Notes: generated by a model not told the origin, from the letters alone. Shown: positions 15,477 to 24,391, numbered from the stretch's first letter. The stretch: 64,000 bases of DNA from Geobacter sp. AOG2 (GCF_019972295.1 NZ_BLJA01000001.1:2608158-2672157); one strand, 5' to 3'. Translations and numbers: made by a program.

Positions 15477-16794
15477 GCCGCCCCTCCGCTGCCGTTTCCA
15501 GCCCTTTTCCCGCCGCGGCCGGCCTGAACAGAAGCCACAGGAGTCCGGCGGTAAGCGCCAGGTAGACCATGAGGAAGGTGAACAGTACGAGTCCGATGCC
15601 GGTCTGGGTCGTCACGCCTTCGGCCACGCGCATGTGCCCCTGGGCAATCCACGGCTGGCGGCCGAATTCGGTGACGAGCCAGCCGCTTTCCAGGGCGATC
15701 ATGCCGAACGGGGAGGCGAACAGGAGCGTCCGCAGCAGCCAGGTGTCCTGCGCTATATCCCTGCGCCGCCAGCGCAGCCACCAGAACCAGGCGGCGGCCC
15801 CGATCATGATGAAGGCGGAGCCCACCATCAGGTCGAAGAAGGGGTGGACAAGCCGCGGGTCGGGGGTGGTGCCCGGGGGGAAGGCGTCGAGCCCCTCCAC
15901 GACGGAATCGAGATCGCGGTGGGCCAGGAAGCTTAAAAGTTTGGGGATCTCGATCCCGTACAGCACCTTCCCCGAAGCGGGGTCCGGCCAGCCGGCGACG
16001 ACGAGCGGCGCGCCCCTGGTGGTGACGAACAGGGCCTCCATGGCCGCCAGCTTGGGCTTCTGCTGCACGGCCAGGGTCGTGGCGGCCCAATCCCCGGAGA
16101 TCAGCATGAGCGGGAGGCATACGGTGGCAACGGCCAGGGACAGGTTCAGGGCGCATGTATTGACAGCGCGGTCGCGGCCGCGCAACAGAGCCGCCGCGGA
16201 CACGCCGGCCACGGCGAAACCGGTTGCCACGTATGCCGCCAGGGTCCCGTGCACCGCCTCGTGGGCCCATGCCGGGTTGGCAAAGGCCCGGAGGGGGTGG
16301 ATATCGGCAAGGGCCCCGTTCACAATACTGAAACCGGCAGGGGTATTCATCCAGGCATTGGCGCTGATGACGAATGCCGCCGAGACGGCAGAGGCAAGCG
16401 TGAGGGGGATGGTGCAGAAGAAGAGCATGCCGCGGGAGAGCCTTCGGGCGCCGTAGATGTAGAGGGCGAGGAAGATGGCCTCGGTAAAGAAGGCAAAACC
16501 CTCCATGGAAAAGGCGAGACCGATGAGGGGGCCGCTGAACGCCATGAACCGGGGCCACAGAAAGCCCAACTCGAAGGAAAGAATGGTGCCGGAGACCGCG
16601 CCGATGGCGAACAGGACCCCCGCGGGACGTATCCAGCGCCGGGCAAGCTGGTGGTAGGTCTCGTCCCCGGTTCTGAGCGACCGCCATTCGGCGAGCATCA
16701 GCAAGAGCGGCAGCCCGACCCCGATGGTCGAGTAGATGATGTGAAAGCCAAGAGAGATGCCCATCAGGGCGCGGGCCGAGACTATTTCGCCCAT
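15463..16794 (-). CDS. cydA: Cytochrome bd oxidase subunit I
   Basis: 443 residues. The start is M-G-E-I-V-S-A-R at 16794, with AGGAGG directly upstream; a further ATG 21 bases earlier is less likely. It shows the CydA pattern: R-A-L-M-G-I-S-L-G-F-H with a heme ligand His, E-G-F-A-F-F-T-E-A, and the conserved G-R-Q-P-W motif. The Q-loop region is short, so it belongs to the short Q-loop (CIO-like) class rather than the long E. coli type. Forms an operon with cydB. Confidence 0.92.
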   Translation of the reverse strand: MGEIVSARALMGISLGFHIIYSTIGVGLPLLLMLAEWRSLRTGDETYHQLARRWIRPAGVLFAIGAVSGTILSFELGFLWPRFMAFSGPLIGLAFSMEGFAFFTEAIFLALYIYGARRLSRGMLFFCTIPLTLASAVSAAFVISANAWMNTPAGFSIVNGALADIHPLRAFANPAWAHEAVHGTLAAYVATGFAVAGVSAAALLRGRDRAVNTCALNLSLAVATVCLPLMLISGDWAATTLAVQQKPKLAAMEALFVTTRGAPLVVAGWPDPASGKVLYGIEIPKLLSFLAHRDLDSVVEGLDAFPPGTTPDPRLVHPFFDLMVGSAFIMIGAAAWFWWLRWRRRDIAQDTWLLRTLLFASPFGMIALESGWLVTEFGRQPWIAQGHMRVAEGVTTQTGIGLVLFTFLMVYLALTAGLLWLLFRPAAAGKGLETAAEGRHGNS

Positions 16795-16993
16795 CGCGCC
16801 TCCTTTGCCGCACATAAGAGCTGGGTGCTTGCGGCGCTTTTCTGTGCATGTTGGCCTGAATCGATAAGGCCGCCGCGCTGTTTGAAACTCTACCGCCGTA
16901 ACGGAGGATTGTCAAAGGGGTATACCCCGGACACGGCTCCTGTTGTCCGGGAACAGCCGGGAGTCCCGGGCCCGTTTCAGGAAAAGACATAAC

Positions 16994-17017
16994 CGGCAGC
17001 CGTCCGCGTGGCTGCCG
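16994..17017 (-). terminator. Terminator of the fecR-ompA-CHASE2 kinase operon
   Basis: CGGCAGCC and GGCTGCCG form an 8-bp stem with an 8-base loop, 13 bases past the end of the kinase gene. On the minus strand it is followed by a T-rich GTTATGTCTTTTC. Confidence 0.65.
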
Positions 17018-17029
17018 TCAGGCGGGCCG

Positions 17030-19960
17030 TTACGTCCCCCTATCCAACTCCTTCCTTACCGCAACCCCGAATTTCTCCATGGTGTAAGGCTTCCGGACAT
17101 AGCTCCCCGCGCCCAATTGCTGCGCCGCCTTGACCCGTTCGGACTCGGAGAATCCGCTCGTGATGACGACTCGCTGGCCGGGGTGGATTTCGATGATCCG
17201 CTTGTAGGTGTCCAATCCGTCCATCCCGCCCGGCATTATCATATCCAGGACGACCAGGTCGGGCTTGTTGCGGCGAATACTTTCAAGGGCCGCTTCGCCG
17301 CTGGCCACGGAGGCGACGTCGTATCCGAGTTTTGCCAGCATCCTGGTTGCAATTTCGGCCTGTTCCGGCATGTCGTCGACAACGAGGACCCGTTCCGTGC
17401 CCAGGTATTCCTCCAGGCCCATCCTGCGCGGATTCGCATCCTCATTTTCCCGTGTGGCCGGCACGTACAAAACGATCTGCGTACCCTCTCCCTCTCTGCT
17501 TTGCAGATCGATGTAGCCGTTGTAGTCTTTCACGGTCGCCCAGACAACGGTCATTCCCAACCCGGAGCCGCTCCGTTTCATCGTTTTTTTACTGTAAAAC
17601 GGTTCAAAGATCCTTTTCGAATCCTCTTTGGCAATCCCGACGCCTTCGTCGGCGACGCTTACGCAGACATATTCGCCCGCCGGGATCATCTCGTAAAGCT
17701 CCAGCGGCATATCGAGGTACCTGTTGTATGTCGAGACACGGATCGCGCCTCCCGCGGGCATGGCCTCTGCCGAATTGTTCAGAAGGTTCATGATTGCCTT
17801 TGAGAATTGGGCGCGGGAGCCTGTGGCGTTCATGAGGTCCGGGGCAAGATCGCTTTCAATCGTGACATTCGGATGGTCTTGCCTTGTTTTGGCAAATTCC
17901 GGGGAGGCAAGATAGTCGGATACGACCGTGTTGAGGTTGATGATTTCGGAGACCTTGACCCCGCGGCGGGCCAGCGACAGAAGGTCTTCCACGATCTCGG
18001 CGGCTTTTTGGCCGGTCTTCTGGATGGCTGCTATCTTATCCCGCAAAGGGCTGTCCTGGGGCAATTCGAGCAGCAGCAGCTCGGGATACGCGACCAATCC
18101 GCACAGGATATTGTTCAGATCATGGGCGACCCCTGCGGCAAGGTTTCCCACGGCCTCCATTTTTTGGGCGCGCAGTAACCGCTCTTCAAGTTTTTTCTGT
18201 TCCGTGATGTCCCGTATTATCCCCTGGGTCCCCACAAAATTCGAAGCGGCGGGGGTGTCTCCACGGTAGAGGCCTTCGGCCGATACGCTGAAATGGCCCA
18301 TCTCTTCGCCGTCTCCGTCATGATGATGCGGCAGCAGCAGCCGGATTTCCAAGTCATAGGTGGCCCTCTCGCCGGTGCGTTTCTCGTTGAGCCGGTACTT
18401 GGCCTTATCAAGATCATCCGGTGCGACCAGATCGAAAATCGGTTGACCGATGAGTTTGTCCGGTGCGTCCGTGTACTTGGAGATGGCGGGACTTATGAAG
18501 GTGATCCGGCCATGGGAATCCAGCCGGAAGATGATATCGGGAACTGATTTTATGATGGAATTGAGGTCGTCTTCACTGCTTTTGAGCAGAAGCAGGGCAT
18601 CATCGGCCCGATGTCTCGAATACTGTTGTTTTTTCCAACTCTTCAGAATGGTCAGGACCGTATAGTTGAGCACGACCAGGGAGGTCGGCAGTACGGGGGA
18701 GAGTAACACCCCTGTTCTCTGAAACAGCGCGCCGGCCCCGGCCCAGAAGACAATAAGGGCCGTCGCGGCGGTCAACCCGCTCGCGAGAATTTCCATGTTG
18801 GCGATCAGAAAACAGACCAAAACCGCGGCGAGAAGACCGGCCAGGGCTTCCCACATGATGAAGTCGGCGGAACGGACGGCGACCCGGCCGGTCAGCAGGT
18901 TCTCCAGCAGACGCGCTTGGAGTTCCACATCCGAAGCGACCTTCCGTGCGGGGGTCTGGTAAATTTTACCCACCCCCGAGGCCGATGAGCCGACCAGCAC
19001 AATCTTGTTTTTGAAACGGGCCGCCGCAACCCGGCTGTCCGCGTCCAGAAGGTCGGCGGCGGAGACCCGTTGAACGTCTCCGGGGCTGCCGCCGAAATTG
19101 ATGGTCACGTTTCCCTGCCGGTCGATCGGGATGACCGCCCCGCCGGCGGCAAGGTCCAGAAGGCCGTTCGCTCTTTGCTCTATCCGTATCTGGGTAATCT
19201 TTCCCGACTGCATCAACGTCGCGAGAGCGAAGGATGGGTACAGCTTACCCTCAAACCCGATCAGGACCGGGACATGCCTGAGAATCCCGTCCGAATCCGG
19301 GGTCGCATTGAGAAACCCCGAGTAGGATACGGCGTCGGAAAACAGCGTGCGGTTGCAGACGACGCTTTGGGCAGAAAAAAACCCCGACTTGACCAGTTCC
19401 GAATCCTTGCTGTTGACCCAGAGGGTATTGAGCGGATGCAGGCGGCAGGATTTCCACCACGTGCTCTTGGTGAAGAGAAATTCGTAACCGAGGACGAACG
19501 GCCCCTTTGCCAGAGTTTCCGCCAGGTACCGGTCATGATCGATCAACCCCGGGGTAACCGCCGACATGTCGATCTTGTAACCGAGTTCCCGCCCGATGAC
19601 GGATTGCCAAATGCCGGGCGACGTGCGGTCCGCTTCCGCCAGGATCAGGTCGAGGCCGACGCTTCCCGCTCCCAGCGCCTCGATTTTTTGCAGCAGCTTC
19701 GCCAGGCGGTACCTGGGCCACGGCCATTGGCCATATTTCGCCAGGCTCGCATCGTCGATGTCAACCATCACCACGGCGCCGGATACGGCTGTTCTACCGG
19801 GAAAAGAGAGAATGGCGTCGGTGGCCTTATTGTTTATCGATTCGACAAAGCGGGGATTGACGAGGTAGACCGCAACGACAGCAAGACTCAACAAAAGTCC
19901 GGAGAGTTGCAATGTCCTTGTCAGTCTTTTCGAGTGATTATCGGGAGTTTTATCGTTCAC
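17030..19960 (-). CDS. CHASE2-PAS hybrid sensor histidine kinase
   Basis: 976 residues. An N-terminal membrane span (about 17-33) leads to an extracytoplasmic CHASE2 domain (about 35-340, with V-V-M-V-D-I-D-D-A-S-L and W-P-W-P-R). Three further spans (about 365-440) are followed by a PAS domain (about 470-600), a HisKA segment with His in G-V-A-H-D-L-N-N-I-L, an HATPase domain with G-S-G-L-G-M-T-V-V and a C-terminal receiver with V-V-L-D-M-I-M-P-G. The D-L-N-N box is typical of this hybrid class. It is the last gene of an operon with a FecR-domain and an OmpA-type gene, which often accompany CHASE2 sensors. Confidence 0.92.
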   Translation of the reverse strand: MNDKTPDNHSKRLTRTLQLSGLLLSLAVVAVYLVNPRFVESINNKATDAILSFPGRTAVSGAVVMVDIDDASLAKYGQWPWPRYRLAKLLQKIEALGAGSVGLDLILAEADRTSPGIWQSVIGRELGYKIDMSAVTPGLIDHDRYLAETLAKGPFVLGYEFLFTKSTWWKSCRLHPLNTLWVNSKDSELVKSGFFSAQSVVCNRTLFSDAVSYSGFLNATPDSDGILRHVPVLIGFEGKLYPSFALATLMQSGKITQIRIEQRANGLLDLAAGGAVIPIDRQGNVTINFGGSPGDVQRVSAADLLDADSRVAAARFKNKIVLVGSSASGVGKIYQTPARKVASDVELQARLLENLLTGRVAVRSADFIMWEALAGLLAAVLVCFLIANMEILASGLTAATALIVFWAGAGALFQRTGVLLSPVLPTSLVVLNYTVLTILKSWKKQQYSRHRADDALLLLKSSEDDLNSIIKSVPDIIFRLDSHGRITFISPAISKYTDAPDKLIGQPIFDLVAPDDLDKAKYRLNEKRTGERATYDLEIRLLLPHHHDGDGEEMGHFSVSAEGLYRGDTPAASNFVGTQGIIRDITEQKKLEERLLRAQKMEAVGNLAAGVAHDLNNILCGLVAYPELLLLELPQDSPLRDKIAAIQKTGQKAAEIVEDLLSLARRGVKVSEIINLNTVVSDYLASPEFAKTRQDHPNVTIESDLAPDLMNATGSRAQFSKAIMNLLNNSAEAMPAGGAIRVSTYNRYLDMPLELYEMIPAGEYVCVSVADEGVGIAKEDSKRIFEPFYSKKTMKRSGSGLGMTVVWATVKDYNGYIDLQSREGEGTQIVLYVPATRENEDANPRRMGLEEYLGTERVLVVDDMPEQAEIATRMLAKLGYDVASVASGEAALESIRRNKPDLVVLDMIMPGGMDGLDTYKRIIEIHPGQRVVITSGFSESERVKAAQQLGAGSYVRKPYTMEKFGVAVRKELDRGT

Positions 19961-19970
19961 GGCGCGACCG

Positions 19971-20570
19971 TTACCTTACCACGACTTCCACTCTTCGGTT
20001 CCTCGGTTCGCTCACATTATCCGCCGTCTTTATCAACGGGTTTTCCTTTCCGTGGGAAGAAACCTTGATGTACCGGGGATCGACCCCCTTTCGGACCAGC
20101 AGATCCCTGACGGAGTCCGCCCTGTTTTTTGACAGGGCCAGGTTGTACTCCCTGCTCCCGACCGTGTCCGTATGGCCGACAACCGAGATGTCGGTTGAAT
20201 CCCGCTCCTTGATGGCTGCCAGGATTCCGGGCAGAAGCCCGGCGGAATCCGGGGTAAGCACAAGGTCTTTTTCAAAATAGAGCAGGTAGTGGACCGGAGG
20301 TTTGGGCTGTACCGAGAGTGCGTCCGAAAAGAGGGCATTGATGGCATCCTGGCTCATGGCGGCCGGAGGGGGGGGCGCCTGGGTATTGCTTGTGACCGCG
20401 GTCGCCTGGTTGGGGGATGCGACATCCACGCTGCCGGCCTGGTTGGAAACCGTGATGGCGCCGGTCTTCCCGCCCGGATCCGGCGTCAGGACGACCACCG
20501 TTCCGGCGGCACAGCCGCCGACAACCACAATCAGAACGGAAAGCAGAGCCATTCGCAACCTGTGGGCCAT
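19971..20570 (-). CDS. OmpA-family lipoprotein
   Basis: 199 residues with a lipobox (V-V-G-G-C) near residue 20, a low-complexity linker (A-P-P-P-P-A-A), and a C-terminal OmpA-like peptidoglycan-binding domain (about 90-199) with V-V-G-H-T-D-T-V-G, N-L-A-L-S-K-N-R-A and N-R-R-V-E-V. The ATG at 20570 is 8 bases after GGAGG; two earlier ATG codons overlap or crowd that site. It lies 10 bases from the CHASE2 kinase gene and probably anchors an envelope complex linked to that sensor. Confidence 0.85.
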   Translation of the reverse strand: MAHRLRMALLSVLIVVVGGCAAGTVVVLTPDPGGKTGAITVSNQAGSVDVASPNQATAVTSNTQAPPPPAAMSQDAINALFSDALSVQPKPPVHYLLYFEKDLVLTPDSAGLLPGILAAIKERDSTDISVVGHTDTVGSREYNLALSKNRADSVRDLLVRKGVDPRYIKVSSHGKENPLIKTADNVSEPRNRRVEVVVR

Positions 20571-20621
20571 TGTCATATCCTCCACCTGCGCAATTATCGG
20601 GCCGTCATGCCCCTGCCCTGT

Positions 20622-21071
20622 TCAATCGACCTTTATCAGAACGTGGGTCCCTCTCAAGCCGACCGTCGCCTGCGGTGTTTCGATCCGCACAAGGTTGGGT
20701 GCCAGTTTGGCTATTTGCCCGGACAGATAGGATACCGTTCCCTGGATGATCCTGGTGATGAAGGATAAGCGTTTTTCGCTCGGCTGGAACAAAAAATCCT
20801 CTATCACGACCCTGCTGTCCGGACCGACGGAGATCACGGTGTCGTCCTCGAAGATCATTCCGACCTTGCCATTGCTTCCTGTCCTTATCTGATCCCCCTT
20901 CAGGAGCTTCATGTGTGCCGCCGCCTTTATGGGGGTTCCGTTTCTCAGGATCGCGACGTCGCCGACCACGGACTTTACGACCCCCGCGTGATCGGGGCCG
21001 GCCGCCATGCAGGGGAGGTTAAAGACCGGAACGAGGGACACGGCAAAAAACACCACCAGAAAATATCTCAT
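20622..21071 (-). CDS. FecR-domain periplasmic protein
   Basis: 149 residues. A signal peptide (M-R-Y-F-L-V-V-F-F-A-V to C-M-A-A) precedes a FecR domain: G-D-V-A-I-L-R-N-G, L-K-G-D-Q-I-R-T-G-S-N-G-K-V-G-M-I-F-E-D-D-T, and a late T-P-Q-A-T-V-G-L-R-G-T. The ATG at 21071 follows a GGGGGGACC stretch. FecR domains of this stand-alone type commonly travel with CHASE2 sensors; the link to iron known for E. coli FecR should not be assumed. First gene of the operon with the OmpA-like and kinase genes. Confidence 0.85.
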   Translation of the reverse strand: MRYFLVVFFAVSLVPVFNLPCMAAGPDHAGVVKSVVGDVAILRNGTPIKAAAHMKLLKGDQIRTGSNGKVGMIFEDDTVISVGPDSRVVIEDFLFQPSEKRLSFITRIIQGTVSYLSGQIAKLAPNLVRIETPQATVGLRGTHVLIKVD

Positions 21072-21164
21072 GATCAGGGTCCCCCCGCTCGGCATACGCA
21101 GCAAAATGCTGGTTAAATAATACCTTGGGATTGCTCAATGTCAATTTGGCCGGAGGGCCGTCTT

Positions 21165-21192
21165 TTGACAAACAAAACCTCTCGTGTAACAT
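21165..21192 (+). promoter_or_regulatory. Sigma-70 promoter of the thioesterase gene
   Basis: TTGACA (21165-21170), 16-base spacer, TAACAT (21187-21192). It lies 100 bases before the ATG at 21293 and points away from the fecR operon. The transcript would start just before the short repeat element at 21203-21254. Confidence 0.6.
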
Positions 21193-21202
21193 TGGACCGG
21201 AT

Positions 21203-21254
21203 GTCCCGTGCGGTCGGTTCGTACCCGCAATTCCCACGACTCTCCGCTCGGGAC
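21203..21254. repeat. Family-1 inverted-repeat element, internally deleted copy D
   Basis: This 52-bp stretch joins the two ends of the family-1 element with the centre missing. It reads GTCCCGTGCGGTCGGTTCGT, then ACCCGCAATTCC (the end seen reversed in copy C), then CACGACT and CCGCTCGGGAC (the reversed start). It would fold into a hairpin in the thioesterase leader. Confidence 0.65.
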
Positions 21255-21292
21255 GCGAAACAGGTCCGCGACATCGGGGAAAGGAGGCCGCC

Positions 21293-21718
21293 ATGCCTAT
21301 CTGGAAATCTCCGGCCACATTGGAAGAGATCAGGGAGCGTTCCCGAAACACCCTGATAGAACACCTGGGGATAGAGTATCTGGAGATCGGCGACGATTAC
21401 CTGAAGGCCCGGATGCCGGTGGACGACAGGACCCGGCAGACGGCCGGCATCCTCCACGGCGGAGCGTCGGCCGCCCTGGCCGAGACCCTGGGAAGTATCG
21501 CGGCCGGACTGTGCGTGGACCGGGAACGGCAGAGGATCGTGGGGCTGGAGATAAACGCCAACCATATCCGCCGGGTGACGGAGGGGTGGGTGACCGGCAT
21601 CACGAGGCCGATCCATGTGGGGAAGACAACACAGATCTGGGAGGTCAGGATTCATGACGAGCGGGACAAACTGGTCTGCATCTCCCGCCTGACCGTGGCG
21701 AACATCGCGAAACCGTAA
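21293..21718 (+). CDS. Hotdog-fold thioesterase (PaaI/MenI type)
   Basis: 141 residues with the ATG at 21293 after AAAGGAGG. The hotdog active-site pattern is visible as A-G-I-L-H-G-G-A-S-A-A-L-A-E-T-L-G-S, followed by V-G-L-E-I-N-A-N-H-I-R-R and the late I-W-E-V-R-I-H. This is the acyl-CoA thioesterase group containing PaaI, EntH and MenI; the exact acyl-CoA substrate cannot be told. A small monocistronic gene with its own promoter and terminator. Confidence 0.85.
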   Translation: MPIWKSPATLEEIRERSRNTLIEHLGIEYLEIGDDYLKARMPVDDRTRQTAGILHGGASAALAETLGSIAAGLCVDRERQRIVGLEINANHIRRVTEGWVTGITRPIHVGKTTQIWEVRIHDERDKLVCISRLTVANIAKP

Positions 21719-21737
21719 CAGGAACTGCCCACAAAAA

Positions 21738-21765
21738 AAGGGCGTGCAACCTTCGCACGCCCTTT
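21738..21765. terminator. Bidirectional terminator after the thioesterase
   Basis: AAAGGGCGTGC and GCACGCCCTTT form an 11-bp stem with a 6-base loop, flanked by A-runs and T-rich sequence. It separates the convergent thioesterase and transglutaminase genes. Confidence 0.85.
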
Positions 21766-21786
21766 CCTTATGTATCACCCACGCTG

Positions 21787-22815
21787 CTATCGCGCCGTGT
21801 AGATGATCGAATACTTGAAGGTGGCCGGATCGAGGGAGTCGATGATCTTGTCCCCCACCCTGGCAAAGGGATACATCAGGTAGTTAACCGGTCCGCCCGG
21901 CTGGGGCGGGTTGAGGGTCAGGTCCCGGCCGGCGGACAGCTTGACCCGGTAGGGGTCGATACCGCCCCAGAAGTAGGCGCGGTATTCCTTGGTCTTGGCG
22001 TCGTCAAGCTTGAGGTTCTCCACCAGCATGGCCTTGCGCACGTCGGCCGCGTCAACCGGCACCCAACCGTAGCCGGGAAGGTAGAACTCGGCCCAGCAAT
22101 GCTGCCAGGTGGACACATCCACCATATCCTTCTTCCCCATGCGGATGCCGAACGCCTCCCGCGCCGGGACGCCGGCGGCCCTGGCCAGGGCGACGAACAC
22201 AGAATGGATGTCGGCGCACTTGCCTCCCGGCTGTTTGAGCAGGGCGCACACGTCGCCGGCCCCGCAACCGCGGGTCTTGGGATCGCGGTAGGTGTTCTCA
22301 CAGGTCCAGTCGTAGATCGCCTTGGCCTTTTCCAGCACCGTTGTCTTGCCGGCGGTGATGGTTCTGGCCAGCTTGCCCACCTCTCCGTCCACCGGTCCCA
22401 GGCTCGTGGCTGCCAGATACGGGGCAAAGTCGGCTTTGTTCCAGGCCCCTTCCACGGCGGGGAAGTCGCGGCGGATGACCTCGCTGCGTTCGGCCTTGAA
22501 CGAGAAGGTCAGCTTGCGGCTCTTTGCCCCTTTGTCCCAGCGGGCGTACAGCATGGGGGTGCTGGTGGCGGAATCCGCATACACGGCAGAGGCGGCGAAG
22601 TCGCCGCTGACCTTGATATCGGTGATCTTCTGGTCCTGGTCCGAGATCGGATAGGGAAGCCACAATTCCGCTTCTCCCGCCGGAGCGTAGGCGGACAGGT
22701 CCACGGTGGTGGTGATGGTCCCCGAGTGTTTTGCGGGGGCCGCCCACGAGGCCGGGGCAAGGGCAAGGGCGGCGGTGAGGACGGAAACCGCGGCCATGAT
22801 TCTCTTGGTCTTCAT
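21787..22815 (-). CDS. Transglutaminase-like domain protein, exported
   Basis: 342 residues starting M-K-T-K-R-I-M-A-A with AGGAGAAGAAC upstream; the signal peptide ends near S-W-A-A-P. An N-terminal beta-rich domain leads to a transglutaminase/protease-like core. The catalytic Cys is in P-G-G-K-C-A-D-I-H-S-V-F-V-A-L-A-R-A-A-G, the His in Q-H-C-W-A-E-F-Y-L, and the Asp in W-V-P-V-D-A-A-D-V-R. All three residues of the triad are present, so it is likely an active periplasmic enzyme of the Transglut_core family. Substrate unknown. Confidence 0.87.
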   Translation of the reverse strand: MKTKRIMAAVSVLTAALALAPASWAAPAKHSGTITTTVDLSAYAPAGEAELWLPYPISDQDQKITDIKVSGDFAASAVYADSATSTPMLYARWDKGAKSRKLTFSFKAERSEVIRRDFPAVEGAWNKADFAPYLAATSLGPVDGEVGKLARTITAGKTTVLEKAKAIYDWTCENTYRDPKTRGCGAGDVCALLKQPGGKCADIHSVFVALARAAGVPAREAFGIRMGKKDMVDVSTWQHCWAEFYLPGYGWVPVDAADVRKAMLVENLKLDDAKTKEYRAYFWGGIDPYRVKLSAGRDLTLNPPQPGGPVNYLMYPFARVGDKIIDSLDPATFKYSIIYTAR

Positions 22816-22928
22816 GTTCTTCTCCTTTGTGGTTCGATCGAAATGAGGCCCCACGTTATAGCGTGGCGCCCCGGTTAGGTCAAATTGGTAGTTTCGATCA
22901 AAAGAGAAGGTGAAAGCTGCAAAACCGA

Positions 22929-23017
22929 TCATGGGACTTATTGGGCTTATAGGACTTATGGGACTTATGGGACCTATGGGACTTATGATCTTTTATAGGT
23001 CTCATAAGTCCCATAAA
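22929..23017. repeat. Array of a 9-bp unit (GGGACTTAT), copy 1
   Basis: Six consecutive 9-bp units run from 22932: GGGACTTAT, TGGGCTTAT, AGGACTTAT, GGGACTTAT, GGGACCTAT, GGGACTTAT. After a short spacer, two or three units follow in inverse orientation (ATAGGTCTC ATAAGTCCC AT). The whole can fold into a hairpin. It sits between the serine-hydrolase and transglutaminase genes. A longer array of the same unit lies at 37505-37687. Confidence 0.9.
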
Positions 23018-23041
23018 AACCCAGGCCAAAGGAAGGATATT

Positions 23042-24391
23042 TTACGCCCGGCTGGACGGACCGCGTGATTTGCGACGATGGTGTTTGCCGCTTTTTTTGC
23101 CGTGCTGATGGTGGCCCTTGGCATGCGTTTCGGATAGAGCCGCCACCATTCTGATGCGGCGGTGTGAGGCGGTCCGGATGCTTCGGTGTGCGGGGCGGTG
23201 CAGCCTCGGGGATACCCGTGCGACCTTGGGAGGCGCCGTGAGCAGCGCCGTAACCTGTTGAAGGTCGCCGGGCTGGCGGAACTCCGCAACGGCGATGGTG
23301 GAAATGTCGCTGCGCAGTTGATTGAAGGCCCTGATGTCCTGGTAGTTAAGGCGGGTTGTCAGCAGGATCACGAACAGGTCCTGCTTCGGATCTATCCAGA
23401 TGGAAGAACCGCTGTACCCGGTGTGGCCGAAGGAGGTGTCGGAGAACAATCTCCCCCTGGGCGACGAAAAGGGGGAATGCATATCCCACCCCAATCCCCG
23501 CACCACGGTGCCGTTGCCGCACAACAACGGGGAGGTCATCTGTTTCACCGCCTGTTCGGACAGGATGCGTTTGCCGTCGATGGCGCCTCCATCCAGCATC
23601 AGGCGGGAAAACCGGGCCAAATCCCGCGCGGAGCTGAAGAGGCCGGCATGGCCCGCCACACAGCCGAGGCGGCGCGCGTTCCGGTCCTGGACGATCCCGC
23701 AGGTACTTCCCACCGTCGGGGCGATCCGGCCCGCAAGATCCGGCGCCGGCAGGAACATGGTCTCGGGAACGTCAAGCGGTGCATAGAGTTCATCATGGCA
23801 AAAGACGTCCAGGGTCTTGCCCGAGACCCGATGGACGAGCTCTCCCAGCAGGATGAAATTGATATCGGCATACTTGAAGCTGCTGCCCGGCCGTGGCCGC
23901 CCCGTCTCCCCGGCCGCCTTCAGGACGGCGTTTTCCATGGCCTGGTCCGTGCTCATGCCGAAGTCGGCAAGTCCCGAGGTGTGGGTCAGCAGATTGAGGA
24001 TGGTGGTGTTCTCGCTCGGAGACCCCTTGAATTCGGGAAACCAAAGGGAAAGAGGGTCCGTCAGGGAGATTTTGCCCTCATCCACCAGCTTCATCACTGC
24101 GGGGGTCGTCGCGATTACCTTGGTCAGGGAGGCGAGATCGAAGATGGTCCGCTCATCGAGCGGCGGCGCATCCGGGGCGGCGGTGAGCCGCCCGCGGGCC
24201 GTACTGGCAAGGATACCGGTGTGGTCGCCGACCACTACCACGCCGCCCGCGATAAGATTGCCGGCAATGGCGCGCTCCATGAGATGATTGATGGTGGCGA
24301 TATGGTCGAAACTCACCACATCGTCCGACGCAAAGAGGATCGAAGCGGGAAAAAACAGACAGATGGAGATGAGGCTATAGATAAGACGCAC
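23042..24391 (-). CDS. Beta-lactamase-fold serine hydrolase with His/Arg-rich tail
   Basis: 449 residues with a signal peptide (cleavage near L-F-A-S). The class-C beta-lactamase/esterase fold has the nucleophile in S-L-T-K (SxxK) near residue 89, Y-A-D near residue 175 (YxN replaced by YxD) and H-T-G-Y-S-G near the end of the fold. It resembles EstB-like esterases and D-aminopeptidase-like proteins rather than a true antibiotic-hydrolysing enzyme. The last 60 residues are an unusual basic tail rich in His, Arg and Lys. A perfect CRP-type site lies about 107 bases upstream. Confidence 0.85.
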   Translation of the reverse strand: MRLIYSLISICLFFPASILFASDDVVSFDHIATINHLMERAIAGNLIAGGVVVVGDHTGILASTARGRLTAAPDAPPLDERTIFDLASLTKVIATTPAVMKLVDEGKISLTDPLSLWFPEFKGSPSENTTILNLLTHTSGLADFGMSTDQAMENAVLKAAGETGRPRPGSSFKYADINFILLGELVHRVSGKTLDVFCHDELYAPLDVPETMFLPAPDLAGRIAPTVGSTCGIVQDRNARRLGCVAGHAGLFSSARDLARFSRLMLDGGAIDGKRILSEQAVKQMTSPLLCGNGTVVRGLGWDMHSPFSSPRGRLFSDTSFGHTGYSGSSIWIDPKQDLFVILLTTRLNYQDIRAFNQLRSDISTIAVAEFRQPGDLQQVTALLTAPPKVARVSPRLHRPAHRSIRTASHRRIRMVAALSETHAKGHHQHGKKSGKHHRRKSRGPSSRA

